The notes: a model not told the origin generated them from the letters alone. 64,000 nt of DNA from Paenisporosarcina sp050269735 (GCF_050269735.1 NZ_JBNNIX010000004.1:124001-188000), one strand, 5' to 3'; shown: positions 14,983 through 24,163, counted from the first letter of the stretch. Program-made: numbers and translations.

Positions 14983-16878
14983 ATGGATATTCTGAATAAG
15001 GTGAAGAGCTTCCGAGAAGAAGAAAACAGCTTGAAGTGGGAAGGCACATTTGCTGAATACTTGGCCATTGTAAAAGAAAGACCAGAAGTTGCCCAATCGG
15101 CTCATTCACGTGTTTATAATATGATCAATAGCCATGGGTTGACGGAAAAGAATGGACATAAACTGTACCATTTTTTTGGTGAAGAAATATTCGGACTTGA
15201 AACATCCATAGAACGACTTGTGGAAGAGTACTTTCACCCTGCGGCAAAAAGATTGGATGTTCGAAAGCGTATTTTATTATTGATGGGTCCTGTAAGTGGC
15301 GGTAAATCTACGATTGTGACATTGTTGAAACGTGGCTTTGAAAAATATTCAAAAACCGATGAAGGTGCGGTTTACGCGATAAAAGGTTGTCCGATGCATG
15401 AAGATCCACTTCACCTCATTCCCCACGAATTACGTGATGAATTTTTTGAAGAGTATGGTGTCCGTATTGAAGGCAGCTTATCTCCTCTGAATACGATGCG
15501 TTTGGAGAAAGATTACAAAGGACGTCTGGAAAATGTAATGGTGGAGCGAATCTTCTTCTCTGAAGACAAACGAGTAGGGATTGGGACTTATACACCATCA
15601 GATCCAAAATCACAGGATATTGCAGATTTAACAGGAAGTATTGATTTTTCAACAATTGCCGAATTCGGGGCGGAATCAGATCCACGCGCTTATCGATTTG
15701 ACGGGGAACTGAATAAAGCGAACCGCGGAATGATGGAATTCCAGGAGATGTTGAAACTCGATGAAAAATTCCTTTGGCTGTTGTTATCTTTAACCCAGGA
15801 AGGAAACTTCAAGGCAGGAAGGTTTGCATTAATCAGTGCGGATGAACTCATCGTCGCGCATACAAATGAAACCGAGTATGCTTCGTTTATTTCGAATAAG
15901 AAGAATGAAGCACTGCATTCCCGAATTATTGTCATGCCAATTCCGTATAACCTGAAAGTGAGTCAAGAAGAACGGATTTATGAAAAAATGATCAGGGAAA
16001 GCGACATGACTCATATTCACATTGCTCCTCAGGCTTTGCGCGCTGCCGCCATTTTTTCTGTACTCACTAGGTTGGAACCACCTAAAAAACAAGGCATTGA
16101 TCTTGTGAAGAAAATGCGTCTCTATGACGGGGAAAATGTAGAAGGCTTTAATCAAATCGATGTGGAGGAACTGCAGAAGGAATATCCGAATGAGGGCATG
16201 AACGGGATTGATCCTCGTTACGTGATTAACCGCATATCTTCAGCCATTATCCGCAAAGAAGTCCCTTCAGTTAACGCGCTGGATGTTTTGCGTGCTTTGA
16301 AAGATGGTCTGGACCAACATGCTTCCATCACACAAGAAGATCGTGAGAAATACTTGAATTATATTTCCATTGCTAGAAGGGAATATGATGAGATCGCCAA
16401 GAAAGAAATTCAAAAAGCCTTTGTGTATTCCTATGAAGAGTCAGCCATCACATTAATGGATAATTACTTGGACAATGTAGAAGCCTACTGCAATAAAAAT
16501 AAAATTAGAGATACATTGACCGGAGAAGAAATGAATCCAGATGAAAAACTGATGCGTTCTATTGAAGAACAAATTGGTATCTCCGAAAATGCGAAAAAAG
16601 CGTTCAGGGAAGAAATTCTCATTCGTCTTTCTGCCTACGCAAGAAAAGGTAAACGCTTTGAATACAACTCACATGAGAGATTACGTGAAGCGATTCAGAA
16701 GAAACTTTTTGCGGATTTAAAAGATGTAGTGAAAATTACAACATCGTCTAAAACTCCTGATGAATCACAGCTTAAAAAGATAAATGAAGTAGTTGCCAGA
16801 CTGATTGATGAACATGGCTATAACTCAATTTCAGCCAATGAATTACTGCGTTACGTGGGAAGCCTGCTGAATCGATAA
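14983..16878 (+). CDS. prkA: PrkA, AAA+ serine kinase/protease family
   Basis: 631 residues from ATG 14983, preceded by GGAGGG; the length equals B. subtilis PrkA, so the longer frame from 14950 is rejected. The AAA region shows Walker A GPVSGGKST, then KGCPMHEDPLHLIP, FSEDKR.GIGT.TPSDPKSQD and FNANRG-like ELNKANRGMMEFQEML. Described first as a serine protein kinase, more recently as a Lon-like ATP-dependent protease, PrkA acts in the sporulating mother cell. First gene of a cluster with yhbH and spoVR; a hairpin terminator lies before yhbH. Confidence 0.95.
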   Translation: MDILNKVKSFREEENSLKWEGTFAEYLAIVKERPEVAQSAHSRVYNMINSHGLTEKNGHKLYHFFGEEIFGLETSIERLVEEYFHPAAKRLDVRKRILLLMGPVSGGKSTIVTLLKRGFEKYSKTDEGAVYAIKGCPMHEDPLHLIPHELRDEFFEEYGVRIEGSLSPLNTMRLEKDYKGRLENVMVERIFFSEDKRVGIGTYTPSDPKSQDIADLTGSIDFSTIAEFGAESDPRAYRFDGELNKANRGMMEFQEMLKLDEKFLWLLLSLTQEGNFKAGRFALISADELIVAHTNETEYASFISNKKNEALHSRIIVMPIPYNLKVSQEERIYEKMIRESDMTHIHIAPQALRAAAIFSVLTRLEPPKKQGIDLVKKMRLYDGENVEGFNQIDVEELQKEYPNEGMNGIDPRYVINRISSAIIRKEVPSVNALDVLRALKDGLDQHASITQEDREKYLNYISIARREYDEIAKKEIQKAFVYSYEESAITLMDNYLDNVEAYCNKNKIRDTLTGEEMNPDEKLMRSIEEQIGISENAKKAFREEILIRLSAYARKGKRFEYNSHERLREAIQKKLFADLKDVVKITTSSKTPDESQLKKINEVVARLIDEHGYNSISANELLRYVGSLLNR

Positions 16879-16894
16879 GGAGATGTATAAGTGA

Positions 16895-16933
16895 AAAAAC
16901 AAGGCGAATGAGAAGAATTCGTCTTGTTTTTTT
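16895..16933 (+). terminator. Terminator between prkA and yhbH
   Basis: 15-bp stem with one G-T pair (16895-16909 with 16917-16931), then T. AAGGAG plus GTG at 16877-16893 opens a 6-codon frame (M-K-K-Q-G-E-stop) running into this stem, perhaps the remains of an old start region. Confidence 0.75.
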
Positions 16934-17019
16934 CTTACCCTCTGAAGTCAATAACTTGTTCGCCAACGCATATGATACTGAAATTAAAAACTTTTAATAC
17001 TGGATGGGTGTGGGTGGAA

Positions 17020-18183
17020 TTGAACGAAAAACCAAATAGTCGTTTTGTCATCTCACAGGAAGACTGGTCGCTCCATCGAAAAGGCTATCAAGATCAACAG
17101 CGTCATATGGATAAAGTCAAAGAAGCCATTAAAAACAATTTGCCGGACTTAATCAGTGAGGAAAGCATCGTCATGTCGAACGGGCGGGATGTCATAAAAA
17201 TTCCGATTCGCTCATTGGATGAGTACAAAATTCGCTACAATTACGACAAGTCGAAACATGTGGGGCAAGGCAACGGTGATAGCCAGGTAGGAGATATCGT
17301 CGCCCGTGGTTCTGGGGAAGGAAAACCAGCTTCAGGGCAAGGGAAACAAGCAGGGGATCAAGCCGGTAAGGATTACTATGAAGTGGAAATTACCATGGAA
17401 GAGCTGGAAAGTGCTCTTTTCAATGAACTTGAGTTACCGAATTTAAAGCAAAAAGAACAAGCTCAAATTACCAAAGAGAAAATAGAATTCAATGATATTC
17501 GTAAAAAAGGGCTCATGGGCAATATCGATAAAAAACGCACGATTTTAACAGCGATTAAACGCAACGCAGCGAATGGAAAAGCGGAAATTTCACCAATTCA
17601 TAATGAAGATTTACGATTCAAAACGTGGAATGAAGAAATAAAACCGGAATCTAAAGCAGTTGTGCTTGCGATGATGGATACGAGTGCATCCATGGGGCCA
17701 TTTGAAAAATATGTAGCACGTAGCTTTTTTTTCTGGATGACCAAATTTCTCCGAACCAAATACGAAACCGTAGAGATCGAATTTATCGCCCATCATACAG
17801 AAGCAAAAGTTGTTACGGAAGAGAACTTTTTTACAAAAGGTGAAAGTGGAGGCACCATTTGTTCATCTGCTTATCAAAAAGCGTTGGAACTTATTGAACA
17901 AAAATATCATCCTTCACGATTCAATATTTACCCGTTCCATTTTTCAGACGGTGAAAACATGTCAAATGATAATGAAAGATGCTTGAAATTGGTTAATGAA
18001 CTAATGTCAGTCTCGAGCATGTTTGGCTATGGAGAAGTAAATCCAAATAATCGATATTCTACATTAATGTCAACTTATAAAAAAATTTCAAATCCGAAAT
18101 TCCGCCATTATATATTGAGCGAAAAACATGATGTTTATAAAGCGCTAAAAAGCTTTTTCCAAAAAGAAATAACTTCCGTTTGA
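17020..18183 (+). CDS. yhbH: Sporulation protein YhbH (DUF444)
   Basis: 387 residues from TTG 17020, giving MNEKPNSRFVISQEDWSLHR, close to the length of the B. subtilis protein (392); the frame extends upstream to 16924, but that part overlaps the terminator and is not conserved. A Gly-rich stretch at about 85-115 precedes a von Willebrand A-like region with the metal site MDTSASMG. YhbH (E. coli YeaH) works with the PrkA kinase by genetics. Second gene of the prkA-yhbH-spoVR cluster; the spacing to spoVR is 54 nt. Confidence 0.9.
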   Translation: MNEKPNSRFVISQEDWSLHRKGYQDQQRHMDKVKEAIKNNLPDLISEESIVMSNGRDVIKIPIRSLDEYKIRYNYDKSKHVGQGNGDSQVGDIVARGSGEGKPASGQGKQAGDQAGKDYYEVEITMEELESALFNELELPNLKQKEQAQITKEKIEFNDIRKKGLMGNIDKKRTILTAIKRNAANGKAEISPIHNEDLRFKTWNEEIKPESKAVVLAMMDTSASMGPFEKYVARSFFFWMTKFLRTKYETVEIEFIAHHTEAKVVTEENFFTKGESGGTICSSAYQKALELIEQKYHPSRFNIYPFHFSDGENMSNDNERCLKLVNELMSVSSMFGYGEVNPNNRYSTLMSTYKKISNPKFRHYILSEKHDVYKALKSFFQKEITSV

Positions 18184-18237
18184 AATGGTTCATGCCTGGC
18201 ACTTGTCATTGAATAAACCATCGGAGGGATTCGATAA

Positions 18238-19635
18238 ATGGAAACAGATGCTCTTCATCGAGCAATTGATGAAATTACGGAAATTGCAGCTGGATTTGGC
18301 CTGGATACGTATCCGATGCGTTATGAAATATGTCCTGCCGATATTATTTACACGTTTGGTGCATACGGAATGCCCACTCGATTCAGCCACTGGAGCTTTG
18401 GGAAACAGTTTCATAAAATGAAGCTACAATACGACTTAGGGTTAAGCCAGATCTACGAGTTGGTCATAAATTCAAATCCTTGTTATGCGTTTCTGCTCAA
18501 TACAAATAGTCTCATTCAAAACAAATTGATTATTGCCCATGTTCTTGCCCATTGTGACTTCTTTAAAAATAATGTCCGCTTTTCAAATACAAAGCGTGAT
18601 ATGGTCGAAAGCATGACGGCAACAGCCGAACGGATAGCCAATTATGAAATGATTTATGGAAAAGTTGAAGTAGAACGCTTTTTGGATGCTGCGATGGCCA
18701 TTCAGGAGCATGTGGATCCTTCCATCATCAGACATAAATTACTCGACTACGAAACCGAGGAAGAAAAAGAATTCGTCCGGAAGACACCTTACGATGACTT
18801 GTGGAACTTAGATAAAAATGCAGGAAATAATCAAGCAAACATTCAAAAAAGAAAAAAATTCCCGCCTTCACCTGAAAAAGATCTCCTATTATTTATCCAG
18901 GAATACAGCCGTGAGTTGGAAGAATGGCAACGGGATATCTTGACCATGATGCGGGAAGAAATGCTGTATTTCTGGCCGCAGATGGAAACTAAAATCATGA
19001 ATGAGGGATGGGCCAGCTATTGGCATCAGCGAATCTTAAGGGAAATGGATCTGACGTCAGCTGAAACTATCGAATTTGCGAAATTGAATGCAGGTGTAGT
19101 CCAGCCTTCTAAAACAAGTATCAATCCATATTATCTTGGATTAAAGATCTTTGAGGATATTGAAAAGCGATACAATCACCCCACAGATAAAATGAAAAAA
19201 CTCGGCGTCAAAGAAAATTCGGGCAGGGAAAAAATGTTTGAAGTAAGAGAAATTGAATCGGACATTTCGTTCATCCGGAATTATTTGACGAAAGAGTTGG
19301 TGAAACAGGAAGATCTGTATTTGTTCGAAAAGAAGAATGGAAACTATCAAATTACTGACAAAGAATATGAACATGTGCGTGACCAACTGATATCGATGAG
19401 GGTCAATGGAAGCTTTCCTTATATCGTGGTGGAGGATGGTGATTACTCGAAAAATGGCGAACTGTATTTAAAACATGGCTATGAAGGGACAGAATTGGAT
19501 CCTCCATATTTAGAGCATGTCCTGCCATACATTTATCAGTTGTGGGGACGATCAGTTTATCTAGAAACATATGTCGAAAACAAACCCATTGTCTATATCT
19601 ATGATGGTAAAAAAGTTTCACGACGTTTATTATAA
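18238..19635 (+). CDS. spoVR: SpoVR family protein
   Basis: 465 residues, the usual length. Typical segments: YPMRYEICPADIIYTFGAYGMPTRF-type N-terminus, SNPCYAFLLNTNS, HVLAHCDFFKNN, and NEGWASYWHQRI in the middle. SpoVR is needed for proper spore cortex formation in B. subtilis; E. coli YcgB is its partner in the YeaG-YeaH system. CGGAGGG lies 8 nt before the ATG. In B. subtilis the three genes are scattered, while here they are adjacent and in one orientation, which supports a common function. Confidence 0.95.
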   Translation: METDALHRAIDEITEIAAGFGLDTYPMRYEICPADIIYTFGAYGMPTRFSHWSFGKQFHKMKLQYDLGLSQIYELVINSNPCYAFLLNTNSLIQNKLIIAHVLAHCDFFKNNVRFSNTKRDMVESMTATAERIANYEMIYGKVEVERFLDAAMAIQEHVDPSIIRHKLLDYETEEEKEFVRKTPYDDLWNLDKNAGNNQANIQKRKKFPPSPEKDLLLFIQEYSRELEEWQRDILTMMREEMLYFWPQMETKIMNEGWASYWHQRILREMDLTSAETIEFAKLNAGVVQPSKTSINPYYLGLKIFEDIEKRYNHPTDKMKKLGVKENSGREKMFEVREIESDISFIRNYLTKELVKQEDLYLFEKKNGNYQITDKEYEHVRDQLISMRVNGSFPYIVVEDGDYSKNGELYLKHGYEGTELDPPYLEHVLPYIYQLWGRSVYLETYVENKPIVYIYDGKKVSRRLL

Positions 19636-19645
19636 TGGCTGTTAG

Positions 19646-19682
19646 AATTCCAGTATCTTTTAAAGATGTTGGAATTTTTTTT
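19646..19682 (+). terminator. Terminator after spoVR
   Basis: A 14-bp stem with wobbles (aattccagtatctt with aagatgttggaatt) leads into eight T. It ends the cluster. Confidence 0.8.
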
Positions 19683-19792
19683 GTTCGACGATTACTTGAG
19701 CAATAGGAATATCCCTTCGGTTTACGTAGGTTAAATCAAGCGAGTAGACTTTATTTTGGATTCACCATGTTGGGGGAGTATACATTTCAAAC

Positions 19793-19825
19793 AAAAAATT
19801 CCGGCCTAATGTAGCATCCGGAATT
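19793..19825 (-). terminator. Terminator of the minus-strand gene at 19865
   Basis: aattccgg (19797-19804) pairs with ccggaatt (19818-19825); on the - strand the stem is followed by TTTTTT. Confidence 0.75.
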
Positions 19826-19864
19826 CTTTACACATATCATTTTCAGTTTAGTACCAAACGAAGG

Positions 19865-20515
19865 CTAAAGCTGTCTTTGGAAGAACGTTTTGATGCAGTT
19901 GTTTACCGTTTTTTTGAAAAAATTCCAAAATGATTTGCGCTTCTTTTTTATTTCGGGTGTTGTTGCTGCCGGCAATACGCTAATTGCTAAATCAAGAGAA
20001 CTTTGAAAATTCTCGGCGTTAGGATACCCATCAAATGGACGGGATCTTAATAAACGATTATCTACTTCAGTCTTCAGATTTTCAGGAAGTGCATGATACG
20101 CTGTTAGATTCAATCCGAACCCTGGATCTTCAATTGCAAACTGCATGTCAACCAATGTTTGGGCGTCGTTTACAGCGTCCAAAAAGATGTTGTTTCCCGA
20201 AATGACATAGCCAGTCTGCACTTTGTTAATACTCAATGTAGTACTCGTATTAAGAACATGATCAAATTCACTATTCCTCTGCGTGACATGTTGAGTAATA
20301 GTGATGGAATCGCTTTCATCAATGTCGGCAACTAGAATACCGCCCAAAAAGATTTCTTGATCCTCCCCGTCCCCATAGGTAATACCTTTTGTTTCTCCAG
20401 GGTTCAAACTGAATGACGATGCTTCATCCAGGATACTTGGATTATCTCCTTCACGTAAAAAGAGAGTAATCTGCAATGTCGCTAAGCTGTTGTTAATAAA
20501 TGTTTTTTCTAGCAT
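19865..20515 (-). CDS. Hypothetical protein
   Basis: 216 residues from ATG 20515, which has AAGGAG about 10 nt upstream; 23 further in-frame residues upstream lack a site. The body looks beta-rich with repeated hydrophobic strands (LATLQITLFLREG, TLSINKVQTGYVISGNNIFLD). The C-terminal 30 residues are strongly basic and aromatic (KKKRKSFWNFFKKTV). No signal peptide or membrane segment and no family I recognise. Placed near sporulation genes, but function cannot be inferred. Confidence 0.6.
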   Translation of the reverse strand: MLEKTFINNSLATLQITLFLREGDNPSILDEASSFSLNPGETKGITYGDGEDQEIFLGGILVADIDESDSITITQHVTQRNSEFDHVLNTSTTLSINKVQTGYVISGNNIFLDAVNDAQTLVDMQFAIEDPGFGLNLTAYHALPENLKTEVDNRLLRSRPFDGYPNAENFQSSLDLAISVLPAATTPEIKKKRKSFWNFFKKTVNNCIKTFFQRQL

Positions 20516-20661
20516 CTTTCTTTTACTCCTTATCTTTAATTGTTTCCAAACCAGATTGTTAGATAAAGGTTGCTCATCCTTCATCTAACACATCATATGT
20601 TGATTAATAGATTCTTTTTAGGCTTTCAACCCAAACGCTATAATTGATTTAATAAAATGAG

Positions 20662-20705
20662 AAAAGGAATCCAAAAGCTAGATAACTAGCTAGTGAATCC
20701 CTTTT
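20662..20705 (-). terminator. Possible terminator of sda
   Basis: Outer aaaagg/cctttt (20662-20667 with 20700-20705) and inner gctag/ctagc arms with an internal loop; TTTT follows on the - strand. It lies 44 nt past the sda stop. Confidence 0.45.
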
Positions 20706-20748
20706 TAAAAAAGAATATTTACATGTATATGATTACATACAGCGTGTG

Positions 20749-20871
20749 TCAGATGTGTAGGGAACGTCGGCGAATTTCAGTTTCCAACAAGTTGATAAAT
20801 TCAGGACATAACTTTAATTCTTTTGCCTTAACGTATGATTCAATTAATAATTCAGAAGACAGTTTACTCAT
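20749..20871 (-). CDS. sda: Sda, sporulation checkpoint inhibitor
   Basis: 40 residues starting MSKLSSELLIESYVKAKELK and ending ETEIRRRSLHI. It aligns with B. subtilis Sda over its helical hairpin (KLS.ELLIESY.KA.E, then F..L...EI.RRSL). Sda binds the dimerisation domain of the sporulation kinase KinA and blocks its autophosphorylation when replication is disturbed. GGAGGTG (20881-20887) is 9 nt before the ATG. DnaA boxes lie 111-209 bp upstream, matching known DnaA control of sda. The protein is about 6-10 residues shorter than the B. subtilis one. Confidence 0.88.
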   Translation of the reverse strand: MSKLSSELLIESYVKAKELKLCPEFINLLETEIRRRSLHI

Positions 20872-20981
20872 AAATGAATTCACCTCCAATTTGCAAATTT
20901 AATAGAGTTGTTAAAAAATTGGTAGAAATCTTTGATGTATTATTAATCTATCAGATAGTTTTGTTCGGAACAAGCGTTCTC

Positions 20982-21080
20982 TTATCCACAGTTATCGGTG
21001 GATTAAATGTGATTAACTTGTTGATAAAGCATGAAAATGTATACTTACCACCCGGGAAAATGTGTATAAAGTTATCCACA
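20982..21080. promoter_or_regulatory. DnaA-box cluster upstream of sda
   Basis: Three perfect TTATNCACA boxes: TTATCCACA at 20982-20990 (+) and 21072-21080 (+), TTATACACA at 21061-21069 (-). A near match TTATCAACA is at 21019-21027 (-). B. subtilis sda is directly activated by DnaA through boxes in the same place. Confidence 0.85.
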
Positions 21081-21195
21081 ACAACGAAAAAGTGAGAAAT
21101 TTGTCGAAAAGTTTTTTGGAAATATTACCTTGGAAGGAATTTCAAGAAAAGAAACGAATACCTCTATTAGAAGATAGATAGTAATGGAGGAAACA

Positions 21196-21735
21196 ATGTT
21201 GATATATAAAGATGGACCCATAACAGTTCGAGAACTAAGGAAAGAGGATAATTACATATTGGCAAAATGGCTTTCGGATCCGAAAGTCCTTCAATATTAT
21301 GAAGGTAGGGACAATCCCTTTGACCTGGAAAAAGTAAATGAAAAATTTTATAACTGCGATGAAAATGAAATGAAATGTATGGTTGAATTCGATTTAGTGG
21401 AAATTGGCTACATTCAGTATTACGAACTGGATGAAGAGACGAGAAATCATTATGGATATATTGATGCTGCATCAAAGATTTACGGAATGGACCAATTTAT
21501 AGGGGACCCAGCATATTGGAATAGAGGAATAGGAACGGCTCTTGTGAAATCCATGGTAAAGTTCTTAGTTGAGCAAAAACATGCTGATCTCGTCGTGATG
21601 GACCCACAGACATGGAATGAGCGAGCCATACGTTGTTATGAAAAATGCGGATTCAAGAAGGTTAGAGTTTTGCAAAAAAACGAACTCCATGAAGGTGAGT
21701 TTCGGGATTGTTGGCTAATTGAATATCGGAGGTAA
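21196..21735 (+). CDS. AAC(6')-like GNAT acetyltransferase
   Basis: 179 residues from ATG 21196, GGAGG lying 5 nt upstream. The segment YGMDQFIGDPAYWNRGIGT is the signature of the aminoglycoside 6'-N-acetyltransferase branch, followed by VMDPQTWNERAIRCYEKCGF. Family members transfer acetyl from acetyl-CoA to aminoglycosides, but chromosomal copies in Bacillales often have unknown targets. Transcribed alone, upstream of a bidirectional terminator. Confidence 0.83.
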   Translation: MLIYKDGPITVRELRKEDNYILAKWLSDPKVLQYYEGRDNPFDLEKVNEKFYNCDENEMKCMVEFDLVEIGYIQYYELDEETRNHYGYIDAASKIYGMDQFIGDPAYWNRGIGTALVKSMVKFLVEQKHADLVVMDPQTWNERAIRCYEKCGFKKVRVLQKNELHEGEFRDCWLIEYRR

Positions 21736-21770
21736 AAAAACGGCAAAAGCATTGAGCTTTTGCCGTTTTT
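21736..21770. terminator. Bidirectional terminator
   Basis: Perfect 15-bp stem (21736-21750 with 21756-21770), A-rich on one arm and T-rich on the other, so it works for the + strand GNAT and the - strand GDYXXLXY gene. Confidence 0.9.
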
Positions 21771-21771
21771 T

Positions 21772-22224
21772 CTATTTCTGTTCTTGTCTTTTCTCTAAAA
21801 ATGTTGGACGGATAGCACCCCATGGAGAAACATCAAGCGTCAGTGCCAAATCTTTCGCTTCCTCTAAACCTGGCCCTGTACCTTGTTCCACATAATACTG
21901 TTCTAGCTGTGGTGTCGTAATCTGACCTCCATAATTTGTACCTTTCATAGCTCCCCAAAAAGGTTCGCTATCTATACGATCAATCATGGCATAACCATCA
22001 TCGCCTTCTTTTAAAGAGAAAAAAATATCGCCTTCTGAGGCAGAATCGGTAGGTTTTAAATCAGGATATTTTAGCAGCACATACTCGCCGTAAAACGGAT
22101 CATACGGGTCGTATGGTTCGGCTCGCAAAACATACTCGTCTCCGAACCATGAAGTGGCGAAGAAACTCAAAGCAATTAAGAAAATCATTAGTGTCTGTAT
22201 GGCTGGAATTAAAAAGGATTTCAT
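21772..22224 (-). CDS. GDYXXLXY domain membrane-anchored protein
   Basis: 150 residues: one N-terminal membrane helix (5-24), then an outer domain starting EYVLRAEPYDPYDPFYGEYV with the family motif GEYVLLKY. This family is regularly encoded next to DUF2157/DUF4401 membrane proteins, as here; its ATG overlaps the upstream gene's stop by 4 bp (ATGA), indicating translational coupling. The function of the pair is not known. Confidence 0.82.
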   Translation of the reverse strand: MKSFLIPAIQTLMIFLIALSFFATSWFGDEYVLRAEPYDPYDPFYGEYVLLKYPDLKPTDSASEGDIFFSLKEGDDGYAMIDRIDSEPFWGAMKGTNYGGQITTPQLEQYYVEQGTGPGLEEAKDLALTLDVSPWGAIRPTFLEKRQEQK

Positions 22225-23390
22225 GACGAGACACCTGCTTTCTTTTTGTTAATTCTCCAGGCGATACCGGACAATGCAAAAAGTAAAAGTGCTCCGATTA
22301 GGAAAAATAGAGATACATCCATTCTCCCCCAAGCATAAATGAAATATAGGACAAACTGAACGAGAATGAAAAATACAAAGCCGGGTGCAAGTAATCTGTC
22401 TTTACGATGCTCAGTCACTAAGTAGGTAAGTGCAACGACTTCGGCTAAAATGGCGAGGCCGATTGCCGATGTGTCATAAAGCAGAATTCCAACCAGTCCA
22501 AGTGAAAAAATCCAGGCTATTTTCTTGAAGCGCATATAATAGAACCCGAGAATGACTATTCCAGCAATGGCTAGAGCAATTGATTCAACTACATTCATCT
22601 TGATGAATGAAAGTTGGGTTTCACCCAACACGGCTAAATAAACGAGAAGCTGCAGTCCTCCGATGATTATATAGAAAGGACGTACAATCCATTCTTTCTC
22701 AGGGAAACAAAGAGCGATAGCGACAACCACAAATAATGTCCAAATAGTCCAAAGAACATTCTCATATTCAACAACTGACCAAAGTGACAAACCAGCGCCA
22801 AAAAGTAGAATCCAACTAAGTGAAATCGAGATGCCCGTTTTGCTTAAATAAAACCACGCTAATGAAACAGCAAGGAATGCTCCCCATTCGAACCACCCCA
22901 ACGTTTCACCAGAAGTAAATAACACTTGAATCCCAAACATAAATGCGACAATCGCGTAAGGAAATTGACGCCAGTACCAATAATGCCCGAGTGCGGCAAT
23001 GAAGATGGCCCAGGGTAAAAATGAATTAAAAAGGGAAAAATGAAAGGTTTGAACTGTTACAACGATACTTGCTGCAAACATGGCCAGCCCAATCAGTCGG
23101 AATAAAATGGGATGCCCGATTTTTTTCGTTTCAGAAAAATGCCCTATAATGTAAAACAGCCACATCACAGACAGGACAAGTGTAATTCTTAAAACATCAG
23201 GCATCTCTTGCCAATTGGCTGCAATGAAACTAAACACGGCAAGTGAAAAGAAAATCAGCCCGATAATCAAAAGTAGTGGAAGTTTTAATGGTCTAGGTTG
23301 CTTACTCTCAAAAGCAAGAATCTTTTCGATCGTTGATTCGTCGATCAATCCTGCATCTTGCCATTTGTGCAGTTTTTGCTTTAGTTCCAC
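22221..23390 (-). CDS. DUF2157 multi-pass membrane protein
   Basis: 389 residues from GTG 23390, preceded by AAGGAG. A cytoplasmic N-terminal segment of about 35 residues (LHKWQDAGLIDESTIEKI, the DUF2157 mark) is followed by about ten membrane helices to the C-terminus. The function is unknown; conserved pairing with the GDYXXLXY protein suggests one membrane complex. Confidence 0.85.
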   Translation of the reverse strand: MELKQKLHKWQDAGLIDESTIEKILAFESKQPRPLKLPLLLIIGLIFFSLAVFSFIAANWQEMPDVLRITLVLSVMWLFYIIGHFSETKKIGHPILFRLIGLAMFAASIVVTVQTFHFSLFNSFLPWAIFIAALGHYWYWRQFPYAIVAFMFGIQVLFTSGETLGWFEWGAFLAVSLAWFYLSKTGISISLSWILLFGAGLSLWSVVEYENVLWTIWTLFVVVAIALCFPEKEWIVRPFYIIIGGLQLLVYLAVLGETQLSFIKMNVVESIALAIAGIVILGFYYMRFKKIAWIFSLGLVGILLYDTSAIGLAILAEVVALTYLVTEHRKDRLLAPGFVFFILVQFVLYFIYAWGRMDVSLFFLIGALLLFALSGIAWRINKKKAGVSS

Positions 23391-23498
23391 GTCGTCATCT
23401 CCTTATCTATTTTTCTTTCATTATAGCCGCTCACTATCAGAATAGACATAGGGTCCTACGGTAAATACACCACACCTTTATTTGTTTAATTTTAATGA

Positions 23499-23699
23499 GT
23501 CAATTTCTTAATTCGAACTAATCGGTCGAATCTTTTTTACACTGCACTGCCATTTGTTATCGCTGTATTTCTATATGTATATGCAGTGATATTGACCCAG
23601 CGTCGATATCAGAAACAATGGCCAATCTATAGAACCGTGTTTTGGTTTACAGGAATCATTTTTACGGTTGCTTCCGTAATTAGACCTTGTGAAATATCC
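23499..23699 (+). pseudogene. Fragment resembling caa3-type CtaG membrane protein
   Basis: A frame open from 23499 reads ...TALPFVIAVFLYVYAVILTQ, then RRYQKQWPIYRTVFWFTGII and FTVASVI. The pattern of helix, RR..Q.WP..R linker and helix is like the first part of cytochrome c oxidase assembly factor CtaG of the caa3 type. The rest of the family (seven helices) is absent, the frame runs into a terminator, and no start with a binding site is seen. A decayed remnant is the best reading; similarity over 50 residues is modest. Confidence 0.4.
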
Positions 23700-23713
23700 C
23701 TCCAACAAATCAT

Positions 23714-23760
23714 TAAAACACCTCTATTCCATGACAGAATGCATGGAATAGAGGTGTTTG
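23714..23760 (-). terminator. Terminator with perfect 18-bp stem
   Basis: Arms 23716-23733 and 23742-23759 pair perfectly around 8 nt. It ends the - strand gene at 23770 and also lies just after the CtaG-like fragment. Confidence 0.82.
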
Positions 23761-23769
23761 GTTATGTGT

Positions 23770-23997
23770 TTAATTTGGATGGATCTCTTCATTTGCTGAA
23801 GGGTCCAAAGTTATTTTGCGTGCAGGGTCATTAATGACTTGTTTGTTTAACTCATCAATAATTTGTGCATCAACCAACTTCATATCCTCATGCATATCAA
23901 ATAGGCTGACTTTATCCGTTTTCACTGCATCAGGACTGTCCATATAAGGACCTTTTGCCAAGTCGCGATCTTCTTCGGTAAACACTTTCTTCTTCAT
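23770..23997 (-). CDS. Small hypothetical protein
   Basis: 75 residues, acidic and hydrophilic, starting MKKKVFTEEDRDLAKGPYMD. AAAGGATG lies 8 nt before the ATG and a strong terminator follows the stop codon by 10 nt. No known family or membrane segment. It stands alone between the DUF2157 operon and the alcohol dehydrogenase gene. Confidence 0.65.
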   Translation of the reverse strand: MKKKVFTEEDRDLAKGPYMDSPDAVKTDKVSLFDMHEDMKLVDAQIIDELNKQVINDPARKITLDPSANEEIHPN

Positions 23998-24163
23998 GGA
24001 TTTTCATCCTTTCAAATCTTTATAAAAGGCAGAGAATACTCTTATCATGTGCTTTAATTGTATGACTATGTATGTACATATAACGTTGAAGCTGGAAAAG
24101 TGGTAGAGTATATAAGCGTTCCGATTAAATCAAAGGTAAAACAATTACAATGAGGTGCATTAG

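Noticed and set aside
18185..18421. 78-codon frame at the spoVR start
   Set aside because: Out-of-frame shadow of spoVR, which has a clear binding site and conserved sequence.
20982..21080. Replication origin
   Set aside because: DnaA boxes are few, with no dnaA/dnaN genes or AT-rich unwinding region; position before sda explains them as regulatory.
23586..23834. 82-codon frame as an intact gene
   Set aside because: Only the first part resembles a protein family; the rest reads through a terminator and the opposite gene.
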